Counted from the stretch's first letter, positions 19,331-29,914 are shown. The stretch is DNA of 64,000 nucleotides from Pelotomaculum sp. PtaB.Bin104 (GCA_002067205.1 MVQL01000210.1:1-64000); one strand, 5' to 3'. Notes: generated by a model from the letters alone, not told the origin. Translations and numbers: made by a program.

Positions 19331-19372
19331 TAAAACAACGCCAGGCTACGGAATAGCTCCAGCCTGGCTTGT
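19331..19372 (-). terminator. Expression-platform terminator of element B
   Basis: On the minus strand GCCAGGCT pairs with AGCCTGGC, followed by GTTGTTTTATC. TTCCGTA in its loop is complementary to TGCGGAA of the aptamer core. Confidence 0.8.
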
Positions 19373-19384
19373 TTAATATTTCAG

Positions 19385-19481
19385 ACTATCCTTTCCGCAA
19401 TGGGAGGTCTATCCGTTTCCAGATAGACCCAACGGTCTTCTGCCATAGCTAAGAAGCCATAGGCTAGAAAACTCGGATAAT
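19385..19481 (-). ncRNA. Moco/Tuco-like riboswitch element B
   Basis: The minus strand has CCGAGTTTTC, GCCTATGGC, AGCTATGGC, the GGGTCTATCTGGAAACGG hairpin and CCTCCCATTGCGGAAAGG, in the common order. It is followed by a terminator and the 2783-residue gene. Upstream there is GTAGAAA at 19511-19518 like the -10 of the other copies, but no recognisable AGGAA box at the right distance. Confidence 0.75.
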
Positions 19482-19521
19482 TTTATTTTATTATCTTTCA
19501 TTAATGAAAACTTTCTACAAA

Positions 19522-19553
19522 AAACCAGGCACGGAAAATCGCGCCCAGATGCA
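19522..19553 (-). terminator. Terminator of the 190-residue dockerin gene
   Basis: On the minus strand CTGGGCGCG pairs (with G-U) with CGTGCCTGG, followed by TTTTTTG, just after the stop at 19561. Confidence 0.7.
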
Positions 19554-19560
19554 GTATTAG

Positions 19561-20133
19561 CTATTGCAGGTTAAGCGCTATATTTACGATCTTGACCACA
19601 TCCAGCACGTTGACAACGCTGTCACTGTTTACATCAGCCGCATAAAAATCATCAGGACTGGGTTGGACCTTGCCAAGGGCAATATTCACTGTTTTGACCA
19701 CATCCAGAACGTTCACAATACTATCATAATTCACATCTCCTTTGAGCCTGACAGGAGTTTGGGAGTCTACGGTCAAGGTCTTTACGGCTACATCGTTCCC
19801 GTACCCTGCTACCACACTCAAATTTCCGTTTGCAACAGCAGGGACCACAAAGGTAATACTGTAATTCCCATGATCATCTGATTTGAAAGCATCAAATAAC
19901 ACAATGTTTTGAAGGCTGTCAAGCACTTTCAGGGATAACCAGACACCTGGCGCAGACGTTCCTGAGGCGGTTACACTTGCACCAGCAGGGGCAATAGGTG
20001 GAGATAAGGTCAAACTAACGCCACCTGCGTTCTCACCAATTGCCTGTGCAGGAGTGATAAAAATCAACGCCATAAAGAGCGTAAGCACCAGTATAGTTTT
20101 CGGCCACAACTTAGTTTTCTTGCCGGTAAACAT
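19561..20133 (-). CDS. Small secreted Ig-dockerin protein
   Basis: 190 residues from ATG 20133, which follows AGAGGAGGACGAATT; the longer in-frame start at 20220 lacks a ribosome site and would precede the obvious signal peptide. Content: signal peptide (about 1-37), one Ig-like domain (about 40-120; SLTLSPPIAPAGASV, VVAGYGNDV) closely related to a domain in the 1440-residue protein, and a C-terminal type I dockerin (GDVNYDSIVNVLDVV and ADVNSDSVVNVLDVV). As a minimal dockerin protein it would plug into cohesins of the neighbouring proteins. The N-terminal MFTGKKTKL is nearly identical to that of the 2979-residue protein at 29584, so the two leaders share ancestry. It is behind element C. Confidence 0.85.
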   Translation of the reverse strand: MFTGKKTKLWPKTILVLTLFMALIFITPAQAIGENAGGVSLTLSPPIAPAGASVTASGTSAPGVWLSLKVLDSLQNIVLFDAFKSDDHGNYSITFVVPAVANGNLSVVAGYGNDVAVKTLTVDSQTPVRLKGDVNYDSIVNVLDVVKTVNIALGKVQPSPDDFYAADVNSDSVVNVLDVVKIVNIALNLQ

Positions 20134-20267
20134 AATTCGTCCTCCTCTTAAAAGAATTCGCAGCGAAACAGACCTTAAGCCACTCTCGAAAAACGGATTT
20201 TTTTCACATCCTCCTCTCAAGCTGCCAAACCATCCCCCGGCAACTATTAAATACCTGTTTTAAAATA

Positions 20268-20300
20268 CTAAAAACCGAGAACGGAAAAACCGCGCCCGGC
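20268..20300 (-). terminator. Expression-platform terminator of element C
   Basis: On the minus strand CCGGGCGCGG-TTTTT-CCGTTCTCGG is followed by TTTTTAG. TTTCCG inside it is complementary to CGGAAA of the aptamer. Confidence 0.75.
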
Positions 20301-20318
20301 ATACAAATGCAGTGAACA

Positions 20319-20416
20319 GCGATCTTTCCGCAGTGGGAGGCGTGTCCGTTTCCAGGCACACCCTATAGGTCTACCCCCATAGACGGAAAGCTGTAGGCAG
20401 GCAGACTCAGATCTAT
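20319..20416 (-). ncRNA. Moco/Tuco-like riboswitch element C
   Basis: The minus strand reads CTGAGTC, GCCTACAGC, CTATGG, GGGTGTGCCTGGAAACGG, CACGCCTCCCACTGCGGAAAG. The outer GATC/GATC ends can close P1. It stands in front of the 190-residue Ig-dockerin gene. Confidence 0.75.
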
Positions 20417-20468
20417 TTTTTTCTTTTGTTTTTGATGCCACTCCAATAATTACATTACCTAAAAAATT

Positions 20469-20493
20469 ATTCTACAAGGTAAAACAATTTCCT
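20469..20493 (-). promoter_or_regulatory. SigH-like promoter of element C
   Basis: AGGAAATT, 13 nt, GAAT (TAGAAT) on the minus strand: one of the two best matches to the SigH consensus in the window, about 53 nt before the aptamer. Confidence 0.6.
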
Positions 20494-20577
20494 CTATTTT
20501 GCCCTATTTTTTCATAGATGCTGTCCCAGCTGACTTCTCCATACCCAATGATAATGGCTATCACGTTCAACTACAAG

Positions 20578-20622
20578 ACAAAACCCAGTCAAGTAACCTT
20601 GACTGGGTTTTCCTTTTTTTAA
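20578..20622. terminator. Terminator after the 2979-residue gene
   Basis: AAACCCAGTCAAG and CTTGACTGGGTTT form a perfect stem; T runs follow in plus direction and TTTTG in minus direction. Confidence 0.85.
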
Positions 20623-20644
20623 TAACTAATTATCTCATAATATC

Positions 20645-23600
20645 CTAATTGATGCCCAGGATGGTGTTGACGATCTTAACCACATCCAGCACGTTTATCA
20701 TACCGTCGCAGTTGGCGTCGCCTGCGTAGAACTCATCTGCGGTGGGTTGGACCTTCTCCAGGGCAATATTAATGGTCTTCACTAAGTCCAGAACATCGCA
20801 CTTATTGTCCCCGCTGACATCTCCCTTGAGCCTGGCGACAACGGTTACTTTGCCGTTAGATGCAGCTGACGGCAAGATTTCACCGAGGGCGTCGGAAGCT
20901 ACCAGGGGATCAATGACCAGGTCCACACTGTCACCATCAAAGGAGTTGTACCCGGTAGTGAAGGCAAGGGTCAAAAGTTCTCCTTCCCCGCCGGTTAGAC
21001 CCATGGTTTGATTATTATAGCCTACCACTCTTAGTTGATCGGCATATACAGCGCTACTGACCGTCCAGTTATCGTCTCCGGCAATAAGCGAACCCTTGCT
21101 GAGCTGAACGCCGCTTATCAGAGATGAATCATAGCCCAGGGTGAACTGGAAGGCGGTCGTGCCTGCGCCGCCTGCTATACTCACCGGCACTGACAGAGTC
21201 TGCCCAGGTTTACTGGTGGTACAAGGCAGCGATAGCAATACAGTACCAGGCGCCCGGTACACTGCGGTTACTACGGATGCTCCAGGACCGTCGGTGCTCC
21301 AGTTGCCGTCCGCATCGCCTGCCTCGACCTTGAAGTTATACTGGGTGCCGGCAGAAAGGCCGGTGGCGTTGTAGGTATGCACAGAACTGCTGAGGGTGGC
21401 GATGGCTGAGCCGTCCTGGTACAATTTATAGCTGGCCACACCCGCGCTGTCCAAGGCTGGTGTCCATGTCAGATTCAGTGCAGTTTCACTGATGTTTGAC
21501 GCGCTCAGGCTGCCGCCGTGCGGCCAGTAGCCGGCGATCACATCATTTTTAGCAGTAGTTAATACTGTTTTTTTCATCACACTGCTGTTACCGGCGGCAT
21601 CGACGGCTATAATGCCGAAGGTGTACACCATATCGGCGGCTAAACCACCGGCTGTGTATTCCAGTGCAGCGCCGTCCACCACCGCTTGCTTGACACCATT
21701 GACATAAACCTCATAACCTGTTACCCCAACATTGTCGCTGGCCGGACTCCAGAGCAGAGTTGCGCTGTTATTAGTTACATTAGTTCCCATCATCGTAAAA
21801 TAAGCTGGCCATATAGGAGCATCGATATCTATGTCAGAACCTGACATTTTAACTAGGGTCGGAACTTTGGAACCGGTCTTGCTGTCATTGCCGAACTGAC
21901 CGTTGTCATTATTGCCCCAGACATATATCTTTTCCATATTCCTGAAGGCAACGCTGCTTTCGGTGCCGCCAGCAAGGGCGCTTATCTCTAGCAATCCTTC
22001 CACCTTAACCGGGGTAAGGTGAATATTTGTTTTTCCGGTGCCGAGCTGGCCGTTAAGGTTTTTACCCCAGGTGTAGACCTGGCCGTCCTGGTCCACTGCC
22101 AGGCAATGATAGCCGCCGGCGGCTATCGAATCTATATTGCTTAGACCGGTTGCCACGCCATAAGGACGGGGATCAGCCGGGGTGCCGTTGCCCTGGGTAC
22201 CGTTGCCGTATTGACCGAAGTTATTGTCGCCGAGAGCGATAACAGTACCGTCCTGCTTTAAAGCCACCACGAAGTTTTCGCCGGCGGCAATGGCTGTAAT
22301 GCCCAGCGGGGCGGAATAGTGCTTCATAGGCATTACTGTGGGCGCCCCGACTTCGTCAACAAAGTAGCCGATGCGGCAAATTCTGCCGTCATCAAAGAGA
22401 TAGGCGCTGAATTGACGGGAAGTGGCAATGCCCTTCACTCCGGTTAGGGGGTAATGCACACTGGCATAAACCGTGCCGTAGTAAAGCTGGCCAGGCGTAT
22501 GACCGTCTATACCCGACAGTGAATAGTAGGTGGCATAACCGTCCGCGCCCCAGCCTAATACCGTGCCGTCATTTTTCAAGGCGATACTATGGTCACCTGC
22601 GGCGGAAATGGCTTTAATGCCACCGGAAATAATCTTTACCGGTACATTGCTGTTGGTGGTGCTGCCATTACCGAGTTGATAGAGGTTGTTTTTGCCCCAG
22701 GCCCAAACATTACCGCTGTTATCCAAAGCCAGGCTGTGGTTATCGCCTACAGCCACCGCCACGATACCGGTCAGACCGTTAATCTTGGCCGGGGTAAGCT
22801 GCTCGTTGTTATTACCAAGACCCAATTGGCCGTATTCATTTTGTCCCCAGGACCAAACACTGCCGTCGCTGCCAACCATTAAGGTATGCTTGCTGCTCAC
22901 CGCCAGCTTTCCTGCGCCTTGCATGCTGGGATTCCAGGCATTCATAGTTTGACTAACGGATGGGCCGGTGGTCGACCAAACACTATTTACAAAGCGGGCT
23001 TCCACTTTGAAGGTATAGCTCTGGCCTTTGGTGAGGCCTAAAACATCGTAGCTTAAAGCATCACCGGAAACTGTAGCAATTCTAATCCCATCTTTCATGA
23101 TGGCAAAGCCGGAAACATTGGCATCGGGCTTCGCCCAGTTCAAAGTCAGCCCTGTTTCAGCCAGGTTGGTAATTCTTAGTTCACTGCCGGCCGGCCATAC
23201 AGGAGGATCTGCGGGATCCATATTTATTGGCACCTGGGTTGCTTGTGTACCGATAAACTGCAGTACAGTGCCGTCGGTCTGCAGGGCCAGGCCGCCCTGA
23301 GCCGAGCTGGCCAGTTTCACCACATTGTTTAAGCTGGTGATACTTGCACCCAAGGCAGGCGGCCCGGTAGTAAAGTCAACATTGCTGACCTGACCATTGG
23401 TACCCAGCACATAAGGCCCGTCGGCAATCACTGCTTTAACCAGGCTGGCATTGGCCACCTGCGCCGGCGCCATGCCGTTGTCCCAGATGAAGGCCGTCCC
23501 GTCTGCCTTCAGCGCCATCCAGTTTTTATTGTTTTGCTCTGTAACTTTCGAGTCTATAGCTACAATCTCACTTAAGCCTTCTACCTTGACCGGCGTCTTG

Positions 23601-26600
23601 CCCTCGTTAAAGGTATAGACATCACCATTACTGGTAACCGCTGCACAAGCATAATAGCCCGCGGCAACATCGGTCACATTAGAAAGCCCGCTTACTTTCA
23701 AGGGTGTTCCGCTGCGCTTTGAGAACGAATCATATCCATCCTTCGTTGCAAAGCCCCAGTTCCACACCTCGCCGTTGACATCCAGGGCCACCACGTTGCC
23801 AAAACCATAGCTCAGCTTTTCAATAGGCGGCAGCCCGGCTATTTTTTGCGGTGTATTGTTCCCATAGCGCCCGCCGGTCCCCGCTGGCACCGGTCCTCTG
23901 CCTAACTGCGCGTCTTCATTGGAGCCCCACGCCCAGACGGCACCGTCTTGATCCAGGGCAAAGCAGCTATCCCGTCCGGCTTCCACAGCAGTTATACCGC
24001 TTAAGCTCTCCACTTTGACGGGGATGTTTCTGCTGTCATAAGTGCCGTCACCGAGGGTGCCATAGTCATTATTGCCCCAGGTCCAGACACTGCCGTCATC
24101 TTTCAGCATCAGGTAGAAACGGTCGGACGGCAGCTCCCGTGCGCTGTAAGAATTATAGCCGGCCGCAATATCGGTTACTCCGTACGGGCCTACCGACACA
24201 TTAAAGGTCCAGATGAAGTTACGTCCCAACAGGGTTCCATCAGCCGCCTGCAGGTCTTTTTTCACAGTCAGCGCATATTGGCCGTTAGACACAAGGCTGG
24301 ATGGAACTATGATTTTTAATTTGGAGGTCTCTCCGGCTGTTTCCAGGTAGGTATAGTTGGAATAAACCACAGAACCGCTGTTGTCCTTTAGCTCAATATT
24401 GTCTAGCCAGGTCCCGTCAGCAAGTCTTTTACCAAAGCAAAAGGTAAACGCCACATTGTTTTTAGTAAAGCTGCCGTCTACAGCATTGTTCAAGGTGTTA
24501 TTGGCAGCATCAACACTCAGATTATGGGATAGCGGCTTCTCCAAGCTGAAGGGGAAGTTAGCGCCAAGGGTCGCAGAGTTTGGCCCGGTCCATTGCTCCA
24601 GGCTTAATTTGTCTGCGGTTTTGTTTTCTTTTAAATCCAGGGCTTCTACCTTGAAGGTATATTGCGTCGCCCCGTTTAAACCATAAACTTCGGCCACGGT
24701 TGTGGCGCCATCCACGGTTTGCACCAGCTCTTCGTTAAGATAGATATTATACTTTGTTACCCCGACATTATCGGTCGCAGCATCCCAGTATAAGGTAACA
24801 GAGGTATCCTTAATATCCCTGGCCTGCAGCTTGCTGCCTGCGGGCCAAAGGGGATTGACCAGGTCGGCAATAGTGTTTACATTACCTGAAAGATCCTTGG
24901 AATTTCCGGTATAGTCAAAGGCTTTAACTGTAATGTTATAGGTTGTTTCTCCGGCTAAACCCGTAACGGTATATTTGAGCACATCTGCTGCGACTTCGGC
25001 CAGAGGTTCACTTGAACTATCTTTATAAAGCTTATATGACTTTACCTGATAGTCATCGGCGGCAGCCGGCCAGGACACCGTAACGTTATCCGAATAAATG
25101 TCGCTGAATGTCAACGCAGCGCCACTCTGCCAGCCGGGAGCATTGGTATCGGCGGCAGGGGTTATCGCAGGTTTCGACAAAGGCATACTTAAGTTTTCCA
25201 AGTAGTCCCCTGCTATTACCTTAAAGTTGAAAGCTGTGTCAACTGACAGATCTTCCACATCATAGGTGAGCGTCCCGGCAGGCAGGGTTGTCAGCAAAGT
25301 GCTCCCTTGGTATACCTGGTAACACGTAACAGCCACGTTGTCGCTGGCGGCAGGCCAGGTTAAGGTAGCTATTGTGGGCGCTTTGATGAAGTTAACAGCC
25401 AGAGCGCTGCCTGTCACCCATTGTGGAGCTTCTTTGTCGGCAACATCGGTAGAAAACTGCCAGGCAATATCAAATCCTAATTGTTTGCCGCTTTGGCCCG
25501 CTAGTGTTTTGCCCAATTTAGCCACATATTGGGTCTTACCCGCCAGCTTAATACCGGTACGGGCTAAATCAAGGGTTAAAATGCCTTTGCCGCCACTCTC
25601 AGCATATTGGAAATCAGCGGCGTCAAGGGCTACCGTTTCGCCTGTGGCGGCATTGGTTAAGCTAATCTTGCTCTCATAGCCTGCGGCCAGAGGTTCGTCA
25701 AATTCCCAGGTGAACTTGATATTTTCGGGATCCTGGGGCGCCGGAACCTGGTTGAGAGCGCCGGTAATACTATTTAAAGAACCCCGGCTATTCTCCACAT
25801 TGGTAAGGCTGAAGGGTATCCCGGATCCGGCGGTGGGATTGGTCCCCATCACAAAGGTTATTTGGGGATCTCCCTTGGAGGAGTTCTCCGTCGTATCAAA
25901 AGCCTTGACCGAGAAGGTGTAGGTTTCACCGGATACTAATTCCGAGTCGCTTAACGGATGACCCGTGGGGTTAATATTCGGGTTATAGACAACAAAGCAG
26001 TCGGTAAAACTGCGTGTAGGAGTGTCCGCTGCGCCGCGGTCGGTCCATTCTACCCACAAACCATCTTTAACTACCACATAACCTCTAATCGCTTTATTAT
26101 CCTGGGCCGGTGTCCATTTCACTTTCACAGTGCTCTCATCGGTAAATTCCGAAAGGGTGATGTTCGTGCCGGCCGGCCAGACGGGTGAATAGATATCTTG
26201 ATCAGGGCTGCCGCTGTATACAGGTGAAGCAGCGAGTTCTTGGCTCTTGTTGCCCGCAGCGTCAACAGCATAGACGGAGTAGGTGTGATAGGTATTGTCT
26301 CTATTGAGCGTATCATTGCAGCTGTTTGTATATGCGTCCACTTCAGCAATCTGAGATCCGTCACGGTAGACCAGATAAGCCGCTACTGCTACGTTGTCCG
26401 CCGCCCAGGGCCATTTATAGGTTACATAGGTTTTGTCATAACCAACGACCAGCGAAGTTGACCTAATATCGCTGGTCCAATAGGGAGGCGTAGTATCGGA
26501 CTGACCCTCCAGGGTGCTGATCGCCAACTTCGGGCCGGTAGTGCTGTAATTGCCTGCCTTATCCCTTGCTTCCACCTTGAAGATATAAGCGGTGCCGGGG

Positions 26601-29584
26601 ATAAGCTGCGTCGCATGATAAGTAAAGGTGTTTGCGTCAACATCGGCTGCGGCACTGCCGTTTATCAGCAGGCGGTAGCCCGTAACGTCCACATTGTCGG
26701 AGGCCGCCGTCCAGCTTAAATCCAGAGTATCGGGTAAAATATTGTCGGCCGTCAACTTGCTGCCCGCCGGCCAGGTGGGAGCCTGGGCATCTGTTAAGAG
26801 AGTTTTGACAGCTAATGTCAGGTCTGGAGTATAATTGGATTTGGCGTCTCTGGCCCGAAAAACAAAATTATAGGTGGTATCAGGGGTTAAACCTTCCATA
26901 TTATAGGAAGTGGTTGTACTGTCAAAAGTTTTAATTAATTCAGGGGTGGTACCCTCTTTGTAAAGCTGGTATTCGATTACTCCGACATTATCATTAGCTT
27001 TTGGCCAGCTTAAAACAAGGGACTCAGGGCCAACTTTGCCGGCAGTCATTTGGGCGCCGTCAGGCCAAACGGGAGCCTCTGTATCATCTACTGCCGTGGT
27101 AAAGTTATAAGTAAAGATTTTTCCTAACTTTGCCGTGCCGTTGTTAGCGGTGAATTCCGGGTCAATCTCGAGCACATATTGGGCGCCCTTGGCCATTTTG
27201 GCCAGGGTAGCAGCCCCGGGCTCAAATTTTAACATCCGTACCTTATTGAGGTCCGCCCCGCCGCTGCCATCACCACTGCCACTGCCAGTGCCGCCGCCGG
27301 TGCTGATGTATTTAAAATCTCCGGCATAAAACACACCCTCAAGAGTGGCGGAATAAGGTTCCGTCCCCAAATCCAGGGCTATTTCCTGTCCGGTACTCTT
27401 ATCGATGAGGTGAATGCATTCCAGGTTGAATCTTAAGTTCTTATCCAGGCCGTTGCTAAAATTCCAGGCCAGGCTGAAATTATCCAAGTCAACCGGGTTA
27501 ACGATATCATAGTTATGATAATAACCTGCTTCACCCTGGTCTATGGCTGCAGGGGCAAAGATAAAGGTTAACCCTCCGGCGCCGGGTGTAACTACCATAG
27601 TTTCTATGGCCTCGCCGGTTTGTCCCAACTCATTGATGGGCTTTACAGACAGGATGTATTTTTGTCCACTGTTTAAGCCATAAAGCTCATAGTAATTTTG
27701 GATGGCGGGAAGGCTGGCTTCCTCCACCCCGTCTACATATACTTTGTACCCTGTCAGATCGCTGCCGCCTATCTGAGGCCAGCGCAGGATTAATTCGGTA
27801 GCCATGACCCCTTCTGCCGTCAGGGCAGCATCATCCGGCCAGGCCGGGATACAGGTCAGGGTGGTGGCCGTAACGGCAGCTAACGGGCTGCTCTCATTGA
27901 GGGCTGCGTCCACGGCTGTAACGGTGAAGCTGTACTGGGTCTTGGAGGAAAGGCCGGTAGCAGTGTAGCTGGTGCCGGTAGTTTCCAAATTACTGACGGT
28001 GCTGCCGTCCTTGCTGACGGCAATTTTGTATTTGGCAACGGCGCTATCATCAGTGGCCGCAGGCCAGCTTAAAGCAATACTGTTGGCAGTTATTTCGCCG
28101 GTGGTAATTTGAGCGCCGCTTCCCCATACGGGAGCCTGTGTATCAGCAGTATTGGTGGTAAACACAAAGCTGTATACCTTGCCTAAAACATTGGGGTTTG
28201 CACCGCCGGTATGAAACTGCGGATCGATGGTAATAGCATAAGTCTTGCCATCTACCAGGTACTTAGCGATGTCCAGCTCAAAACGAATCCATACTGAACT
28301 GGGCTGCATTTTAGAGACTTTAAAATCACCGCAGGTGATTAATTGCGATAAGGTATCTCCAGTATCACTTTCAGTTACTCCACTAGTTGGCCAACTGGTT
28401 GTACCGGAACCAAAATTAATCTTCGTGTCGTAATTTAAAGGTATCTCCTGGTTATCAGTTAAATTGAACAGCCGGAAGGAGTTCACATGATCCCGGGCAT
28501 TGGTATTGCTAAAACCTGCCTGCAAATACCATAAAAACCTGGTTTCAGCAGGATCAAGCGCTTCACTGTAGGTATAGGGCTGCTCATAGGTTGTACCTAT
28601 TCCCTTGACGCCATCCGGCTGGAATAGATACCTGCCCAGGGTCCCGGTTTGTGCAATTGTGCCTGACGCAAGGGTAAAGAGCGATTTGTTCGGGGTGGTA
28701 ACAAGCATGCCTTTCAGGCTCTCAGCACTATCCCCTGCTGCATTGACAGCCGTCACCTTTACATCATAGCGGCGATTAGCCGTCAAACCGCTTACAGCAC
28801 AAGAAGTGCTGCCACTGATAGTGGTATTCAGCGCATCGGTGGTGATACCACCTGTGGTATTGCTGACCACTACTTTGTAACTATCCGCGCCGTTTGCCGC
28901 CGGCCAAGAGACGTTAAACGCACTGCCGGTGACATCGCTCACCGCGAGAGCAGCGTCAGAAGCCCATACAGGGGCCGATGCAGAAGTTGAAAAACGGAAC
29001 CAAACGGTTTTGCCGAATAAGTCTGGAGGGTTTCTTTTGTTTCTCAGTTCAGGTTCAATGGTCAAATAGTAATCAGTACCTGGTGCAAGGGTATTGGGAT
29101 CCAGACCCATTGTGACCACCGTACCTAGTTGAGGATTAACGGATCCCGCTCCGCCGTTGCTGGAGTCAACGCTGCCGATGAATTTCAGAGCGCCCGCTCC
29201 GTTGTTATACTCAGCGACTACAGTCGTTCTAGTTGAGTCATATATTTTGATGTATGGGGCCGTACCTGCTTGTACGCCTGTATAACCACTCGTACCGGAA
29301 CCGCTGAGCGTAATCTCAAAGTTGATCGCAGACGATGCATCATAGGGTGTTTTTATTACGTTTAAGTAGTAAGTTTCCGTCGCTTCAATGACTTCGATAT
29401 CGGCCGCTGCTACATTTGTTAGCGTCAAATAAAATACTGATCCCACTTGTCCTGTGTATTCGGTCAGTATTTCTTCTTCCGCCATTGCCACGGTGGGCGA
29501 AGCCACAAAAGCTAAGCAGATAATGAGTGCAAACAGTACCAATATGGTTTTTTGCCGCAACTTGGTTTTCTCACCGGTAAACAT
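20645..29584 (-). CDS. Giant secreted RCC1 / fibronectin III protein with cohesin and dockerin
   Basis: 2979 residues, ATG behind AGAGGAGGATGATTT. After a signal peptide (MFTGEKTKL onward) it alternates SbsA/Big_5-like Ig domains and more than ten fibronectin III domains. Two clusters of RCC1-type propeller repeats (SVWTWGNNDYGTLGDGT, VYTWGKNLNGQLGTG) lie at roughly residues 1830-2100 and 2215-2570. The end is fibronectin III, cohesin (about 2775-2910; LSVPVSIAG, FQFTLGYDSSLI) and type I dockerin (GDVSGDNKCDVLDLV, GDANCDGMINVLDVV). RCC1 propellers in secreted bacterial proteins are usually read as protein-interaction modules. Its cohesin is most similar to that of the 1440-residue protein. 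Carrying both cohesin and dockerin, it may act as a large scaffold element. It is behind element D. Confidence 0.85.
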   Translation of the reverse strand: MFTGEKTKLRQKTILVLFALIICLAFVASPTVAMAEEEILTEYTGQVGSVFYLTLTNVAAADIEVIEATETYYLNVIKTPYDASSAINFEITLSGSGTSGYTGVQAGTAPYIKIYDSTRTTVVAEYNNGAGALKFIGSVDSSNGGAGSVNPQLGTVVTMGLDPNTLAPGTDYYLTIEPELRNKRNPPDLFGKTVWFRFSTSASAPVWASDAALAVSDVTGSAFNVSWPAANGADSYKVVVSNTTGGITTDALNTTISGSTSCAVSGLTANRRYDVKVTAVNAAGDSAESLKGMLVTTPNKSLFTLASGTIAQTGTLGRYLFQPDGVKGIGTTYEQPYTYSEALDPAETRFLWYLQAGFSNTNARDHVNSFRLFNLTDNQEIPLNYDTKINFGSGTTSWPTSGVTESDTGDTLSQLITCGDFKVSKMQPSSVWIRFELDIAKYLVDGKTYAITIDPQFHTGGANPNVLGKVYSFVFTTNTADTQAPVWGSGAQITTGEITANSIALSWPAATDDSAVAKYKIAVSKDGSTVSNLETTGTSYTATGLSSKTQYSFTVTAVDAALNESSPLAAVTATTLTCIPAWPDDAALTAEGVMATELILRWPQIGGSDLTGYKVYVDGVEEASLPAIQNYYELYGLNSGQKYILSVKPINELGQTGEAIETMVVTPGAGGLTFIFAPAAIDQGEAGYYHNYDIVNPVDLDNFSLAWNFSNGLDKNLRFNLECIHLIDKSTGQEIALDLGTEPYSATLEGVFYAGDFKYISTGGGTGSGSGDGSGGADLNKVRMLKFEPGAATLAKMAKGAQYVLEIDPEFTANNGTAKLGKIFTYNFTTAVDDTEAPVWPDGAQMTAGKVGPESLVLSWPKANDNVGVIEYQLYKEGTTPELIKTFDSTTTSYNMEGLTPDTTYNFVFRARDAKSNYTPDLTLAVKTLLTDAQAPTWPAGSKLTADNILPDTLDLSWTAASDNVDVTGYRLLINGSAAADVDANTFTYHATQLIPGTAYIFKVEARDKAGNYSTTGPKLAISTLEGQSDTTPPYWTSDIRSTSLVVGYDKTYVTYKWPWAADNVAVAAYLVYRDGSQIAEVDAYTNSCNDTLNRDNTYHTYSVYAVDAAGNKSQELAASPVYSGSPDQDIYSPVWPAGTNITLSEFTDESTVKVKWTPAQDNKAIRGYVVVKDGLWVEWTDRGAADTPTRSFTDCFVVYNPNINPTGHPLSDSELVSGETYTFSVKAFDTTENSSKGDPQITFVMGTNPTAGSGIPFSLTNVENSRGSLNSITGALNQVPAPQDPENIKFTWEFDEPLAAGYESKISLTNAATGETVALDAADFQYAESGGKGILTLDLARTGIKLAGKTQYVAKLGKTLAGQSGKQLGFDIAWQFSTDVADKEAPQWVTGSALAVNFIKAPTIATLTWPAASDNVAVTCYQVYQGSTLLTTLPAGTLTYDVEDLSVDTAFNFKVIAGDYLENLSMPLSKPAITPAADTNAPGWQSGAALTFSDIYSDNVTVSWPAAADDYQVKSYKLYKDSSSEPLAEVAADVLKYTVTGLAGETTYNITVKAFDYTGNSKDLSGNVNTIADLVNPLWPAGSKLQARDIKDTSVTLYWDAATDNVGVTKYNIYLNEELVQTVDGATTVAEVYGLNGATQYTFKVEALDLKENKTADKLSLEQWTGPNSATLGANFPFSLEKPLSHNLSVDAANNTLNNAVDGSFTKNNVAFTFCFGKRLADGTWLDNIELKDNSGSVVYSNYTYLETAGETSKLKIIVPSSLVSNGQYALTVKKDLQAADGTLLGRNFIWTFNVSVGPYGVTDIAAGYNSYSARELPSDRFYLMLKDDGSVWTWGNNDYGTLGDGTYDSRNIPVKVESLSGITAVEAGRDSCFALDQDGAVWAWGSNEDAQLGRGPVPAGTGGRYGNNTPQKIAGLPPIEKLSYGFGNVVALDVNGEVWNWGFATKDGYDSFSKRSGTPLKVSGLSNVTDVAAGYYACAAVTSNGDVYTFNEGKTPVKVEGLSEIVAIDSKVTEQNNKNWMALKADGTAFIWDNGMAPAQVANASLVKAVIADGPYVLGTNGQVSNVDFTTGPPALGASITSLNNVVKLASSAQGGLALQTDGTVLQFIGTQATQVPINMDPADPPVWPAGSELRITNLAETGLTLNWAKPDANVSGFAIMKDGIRIATVSGDALSYDVLGLTKGQSYTFKVEARFVNSVWSTTGPSVSQTMNAWNPSMQGAGKLAVSSKHTLMVGSDGSVWSWGQNEYGQLGLGNNNEQLTPAKINGLTGIVAVAVGDNHSLALDNSGNVWAWGKNNLYQLGNGSTTNSNVPVKIISGGIKAISAAGDHSIALKNDGTVLGWGADGYATYYSLSGIDGHTPGQLYYGTVYASVHYPLTGVKGIATSRQFSAYLFDDGRICRIGYFVDEVGAPTVMPMKHYSAPLGITAIAAGENFVVALKQDGTVIALGDNNFGQYGNGTQGNGTPADPRPYGVATGLSNIDSIAAGGYHCLAVDQDGQVYTWGKNLNGQLGTGKTNIHLTPVKVEGLLEISALAGGTESSVAFRNMEKIYVWGNNDNGQFGNDSKTGSKVPTLVKMSGSDIDIDAPIWPAYFTMMGTNVTNNSATLLWSPASDNVGVTGYEVYVNGVKQAVVDGAALEYTAGGLAADMVYTFGIIAVDAAGNSSVMKKTVLTTAKNDVIAGYWPHGGSLSASNISETALNLTWTPALDSAGVASYKLYQDGSAIATLSSSVHTYNATGLSAGTQYNFKVEAGDADGNWSTDGPGASVVTAVYRAPGTVLLSLPCTTSKPGQTLSVPVSIAGGAGTTAFQFTLGYDSSLISGVQLSKGSLIAGDDNWTVSSAVYADQLRVVGYNNQTMGLTGGEGELLTLAFTTGYNSFDGDSVDLVIDPLVASDALGEILPSAASNGKVTVVARLKGDVSGDNKCDVLDLVKTINIALEKVQPTADEFYAGDANCDGMINVLDVVKIVNTILGIN

Positions 29585-29709
29585 AAATCATCCTCCTCTC
29601 AAAAGATTTCGCCATTCTCCCATCTTGAGACAGTTTGTTCCCTTCAACCACCTCCCGTCAATATGCCAATCCACCCGCCCGACAGCTCTCAAGCATTTAT
29701 ATATCTCAA

Positions 29710-29743
29710 TGCAAAAAACCGGGAACGGAAAAACCGCTCCCGG
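29710..29743 (-). terminator. Expression-platform terminator of element D
   Basis: On the minus strand CCGGGAGCGG-TTTTT-CCGTTCCCGG is followed by TTTTTTG. TTTCCG is complementary to CGGAAA of the aptamer. Confidence 0.85.
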
Positions 29744-29763
29744 CATATTAATGCAGGAGAGTA

Positions 29764-29860
29764 GCGATCCTTTCCGCAATGGGAGGCGTGTCCGTTTCCA
29801 GGCACACCCTTCAGGTCAGTTACCATAACCAAAAGGCCGTAGGCAGGTAGACTCAGATCT
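29764..29860 (-). ncRNA. Moco/Tuco-like riboswitch element D
   Basis: The minus strand has CTGAGTC, GCCTACGGCC, GTTATGG, GGGTGTGCCTGGAAACGG and CGCCTCCCATTGCGGAAAGG, followed by a strong terminator and the RCC1 giant gene. It is nearly identical to element C, matching the shared N-termini of their genes. Confidence 0.78.
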
Positions 29861-29914
29861 ATCTCTTTCTTTTGTTTTTGATGGCACCCCAAATATTACA
29901 TCATAATCCATTTA